Positions 6,456 through 7,994 of a stretch of 7,994 nucleotides of DNA are shown here, in pieces. Below the pieces are notes generated by a model that saw nothing but the letters and a program-made list of their open reading frames with translations, was not told the origin of the DNA and ran no database searches. Location of the stretch: assembly GCA_900555605.1 (NCBI GenBank), contig USLW01000080.1, forward strand, positions 1-7,994, in the 5' to 3' direction. The position numbers and the translations under genes are program-made. How positions within the stretch are numbered: position 1 is the stretch's first letter; each line of letters starts with the position of its first letter. This DNA comes from an uncultured Clostridium sp. Its GTDB lineage: Bacteria; Bacillota; Clostridia; UBA1212; UBA1255.

Positions 6456-7010
6456 TTATCTGCTGTATGTGATAGACTCCATATATGCCATGATCCCGAC
6501 CAGCAGAAGCTGGAATGCCGCTGATGTCAGAAAGGAAATGAATTCTCCTATCGGGTCAAGAAAAAAGTAAACGCTCATCAGCAGATTCATCATACCAAAG
6601 CCAAAAAGCCACCACCAGCGTTTAATTTCCAATGCGCGCAGCTGAATGGAAGCAGTCAACTGGGTGACGGAAGTAAAAAGCGCCCAGAAGGCAAAAATCA
6701 CCATGCAGTTCTCCGTCTGAAAAACTGCCGTAAACAGCATCAAGCATCCGATCAGCATTTGAAAAAAGCCTTGGCTCAGAATCCAGCCCGGTCTGAAATA
6801 TCCACGTTTATTTTTTGAAAAGGATAATATAAAGAGAAAACCGCTCAATATCATCACAACACTCATGATATCAATATTACTTTCCGTTCGTTCCAGCGGT
6901 ATCAGAAATAAAAACGCCGCCAGCAAAACGAGAAAAGATCCGGCCAAAATCAGCAGGAAATTAGATTTCACATTTTTACGCATCATAACGGGCAATTCAC
7001 GTTTTTTCAT
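6456..7010 (-). CDS. HdeD/DUF308-like six-helix membrane protein
   Basis: HdeD of E. coli is linked to acid resistance at high cell density; the biochemical role of the wider family is unknown. The 184-residue product is the usual family size and has six hydrophobic segments, approximately 18-37, 47-65, 76-97, 103-124, 131-151 and 157-177, arranged as three helix pairs. The family's recurring pattern (Trp, then Gly, then Asp/Ile-Pro at the helix end) appears as RWWWLFGFG...FLDP at 131-153 and as LILAGS...LIP at 20-38. The N terminus is basic (KKRELPVMMRK). The start is ATG 7010: AAGGAA lies 7 nt upstream and overlaps the galE stop codon. A reading 19 codons longer would overlap galE and lacks this support. 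It lies 11 nt after galE, so cotranscription and perhaps translational coupling are likely. Family assignment rests on topology and motif rhythm, so moderate confidence. Confidence -1.
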   Translation of the reverse strand: MKKRELPVMMRKNVKSNFLLILAGSFLVLLAAFLFLIPLERTESNIDIMSVVMILSGFLFILSFSKNKRGYFRPGWILSQGFFQMLIGCLMLFTAVFQTENCMVIFAFWALFTSVTQLTASIQLRALEIKRWWWLFGFGMMNLLMSVYFFLDPIGEFISFLTSAAFQLLLVGIMAYMESITYSR

Positions 7011-7021
7011 AATGTAGTTCC

Positions 7022-7994
7022 TTAACGGCGGCGGCTTTTTTCTGCGGTTCTGAAAATATCTCTGCACATTTCAGAAAGAGACCGCTCAGCCTGCCAATGC
7101 AGTACATCGTGCGCTTTTGACGGATCCGCATAGCATTCCGCAACATCGCCGGGACGTCTTTCAACGATATGATACGGAACAGATACTCCATTGACCTGTT
7201 CAAAAGTGTGAATCAGCTCCAAAACGGAATAACCATTGCCGGTACCTAAATTAAAGGCCTCTGCCGTGTGATGTGCGGCGGCATATTCCAGCGCCTTTAC
7301 ATGCCCTTTTGCTAAATCCACGACATGGATATAATCCCGTACGCCGGTTCCGTCCTTTGTTGCATAGTCATCTCCGAAAACAGTCAGATACGGTTCCTCC
7401 TTCAGCGCAACCTTCATAATTCTCGGCATGATATTATTCGGAATCCCCTTTGGATTCTCACTCAAAAGCGCACTCTGATGTGCACCTACCGGGTTGAAAT
7501 AACGCAAAAGCACAATTGACCATTCCGGATCAGAAATCCAAAGATCCCGGAGAATCTCTTCTATCATCAATTTTGTTCTGCCGTAAGGATTGGTTACAGA
7601 GAGCGGAAAGTCCTCTCGGATCGGAACCGTTTCAGGCGTACCGTAAACCGTTGCAGAAGAACTGAATACGATTCGCTTTACCTGATGACGTGCCATGACT
7701 TCAAGCAGGCACAGCGTACCGTAAATATTATTCTGATAATACATCAGCGGTTTTTGCACAGATTCCCCTACCGCTTTATATCCGGCAAAATGGATCACTG
7801 CATCAAATCGATGTGCGGCGAAAATCGCTTCCATTGCCTGCGGATCGGTCATATCGCAGCAATAAAAAGGAAACTCCTTTCCCGTTATTTTTTTGATATT
7901 TTGAATAGCCGTTTCATCGCTGTTATAAAAATTATCAAACACGACAATCTCAAATCCGGCCTCTAATAATTCCACACATGTATGACTTCCGATA
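7022..7994 (-). CDS. galE: UDP-glucose 4-epimerase (N terminus beyond the right edge)
   Basis: GalE interconverts UDP-glucose and UDP-galactose in the cytoplasm using bound NAD+, feeding galactose catabolism and surface polysaccharide synthesis. The visible 323 residues begin with IGSHTCVELLEAG, equal to residue 12 onward of E. coli GalE, so about 11 residues with the first glycines of the NAD-binding GxxGxxG lie outside. A GTG at 7975 is in frame but internal, not the start. VVFDN follows, then SSSATVYG with the catalytic serine region (about 7640-7675) and PYGRTK with the catalytic Tyr and Lys (7572-7586). RYFNPVGAH, the nucleotide-sugar segment GIPNNIMP, GTGVRDYIHV and ERRPGDVAECYADPSKA complete the short-chain dehydrogenase/reductase epimerase pattern. 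A cysteine (codon 7133-7135) occupies the gate position that is Tyr299 in E. coli and Cys307 in human GALE. It is probably first in a unit with the two membrane-protein genes. Its promoter is off-window. Confidence -1.
   Translation of the reverse strand, partial: IGSHTCVELLEAGFEIVVFDNFYNSDETAIQNIKKITGKEFPFYCCDMTDPQAMEAIFAAHRFDAVIHFAGYKAVGESVQKPLMYYQNNIYGTLCLLEVMARHQVKRIVFSSSATVYGTPETVPIREDFPLSVTNPYGRTKLMIEEILRDLWISDPEWSIVLLRYFNPVGAHQSALLSENPKGIPNNIMPRIMKVALKEEPYLTVFGDDYATKDGTGVRDYIHVVDLAKGHVKALEYAAAHHTAEAFNLGTGNGYSVLELIHTFEQVNGVSVPYHIVERRPGDVAECYADPSKAHDVLHWQAERSLSEMCRDIFRTAEKSRRR

Noticed and set aside
7975..7975. GTG at 7975 as the galE start
   Set aside because: The frame continues upstream as IGSHTC, the conserved NAD-binding segment, so the gene is cut by the window edge and the GTG encodes an internal valine.
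1..7994. CRISPR arrays, insertion sequences, tRNA or rRNA genes, toxin-antitoxin or phage-defence genes
   Set aside because: Reading both strands showed no regularly spaced repeats, transposase-like frames, cloverleaf-like segments or defence-type domains.

Overview
The window reads as chromosomal DNA from a low-to-mid-GC Gram-positive anaerobe, most likely a member of the Clostridia. This is an inference from strong AGGAGG-type ribosome binding sites, sigma-A-like promoters of the form TTGACA-17-TATACT, closest remembered resemblance of the LeuA-type protein to Bacillus/Clostridia enzymes, and an exported protein anchored by one membrane helix. No mobile element, CRISPR array, tRNA or rRNA was seen. 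Seven protein genes fill almost all of the sequence, and both edge genes run off the window.

Left block (1-1960, minus strand): a 428-residue protein with two class II aldolase/adducin domains, followed 51 nt downstream by the first 207 residues of a 2-isopropylmalate synthase (LeuA type). They look like one transcription unit. Only the first aldolase domain keeps its metal-binding residues. The divergent intergenic region (1961-2266, about 306 nt) holds a bulged inverted repeat just upstream of the aldolase start, a good plus-strand promoter, and an untranslated leader with two small hairpins.

Middle block (2129-5763, plus strand): two genes, each apparently with its own promoter and terminator. 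The first encodes a 606-residue, cysteine-free exported protein with a signal peptide, a large ectodomain, one membrane helix near the C terminus and a short charged cytoplasmic tail; I do not recognise its family. It ends at a 16-bp perfect stem with a U-run. The second, behind a near-consensus promoter, encodes a CNNM/CBS/CorC-HlyC protein, probably a Mg2+ (or other divalent cation) transporter. Its best terminator candidate lies inside the 3' end of the convergent next gene.

Right block (5693-7994, minus strand): galE (UDP-glucose 4-epimerase, lacking about 11 N-terminal residues beyond the edge), an HdeD/DUF308-like six-helix membrane protein 11 nt downstream, and a TraX-family-like membrane protein with a TTG start 34 nt further on. 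The spacing suggests an operon read galE to hdeD-like to traX-like. GalE makes UDP-galactose, and perhaps UDP-GalNAc because it has a cysteine at the substrate-gate position, for envelope polysaccharide; the two membrane proteins may act at the envelope, but no functional link is shown.

I found no clear evidence of a wholly new multi-gene system. The points most worth a second look are the unrecognised surface protein with its leader, the half-degenerate tandem aldolase linked to leuA, the TraX relative lacking the family's expected polar residues, and several compact regulatory arrangements.
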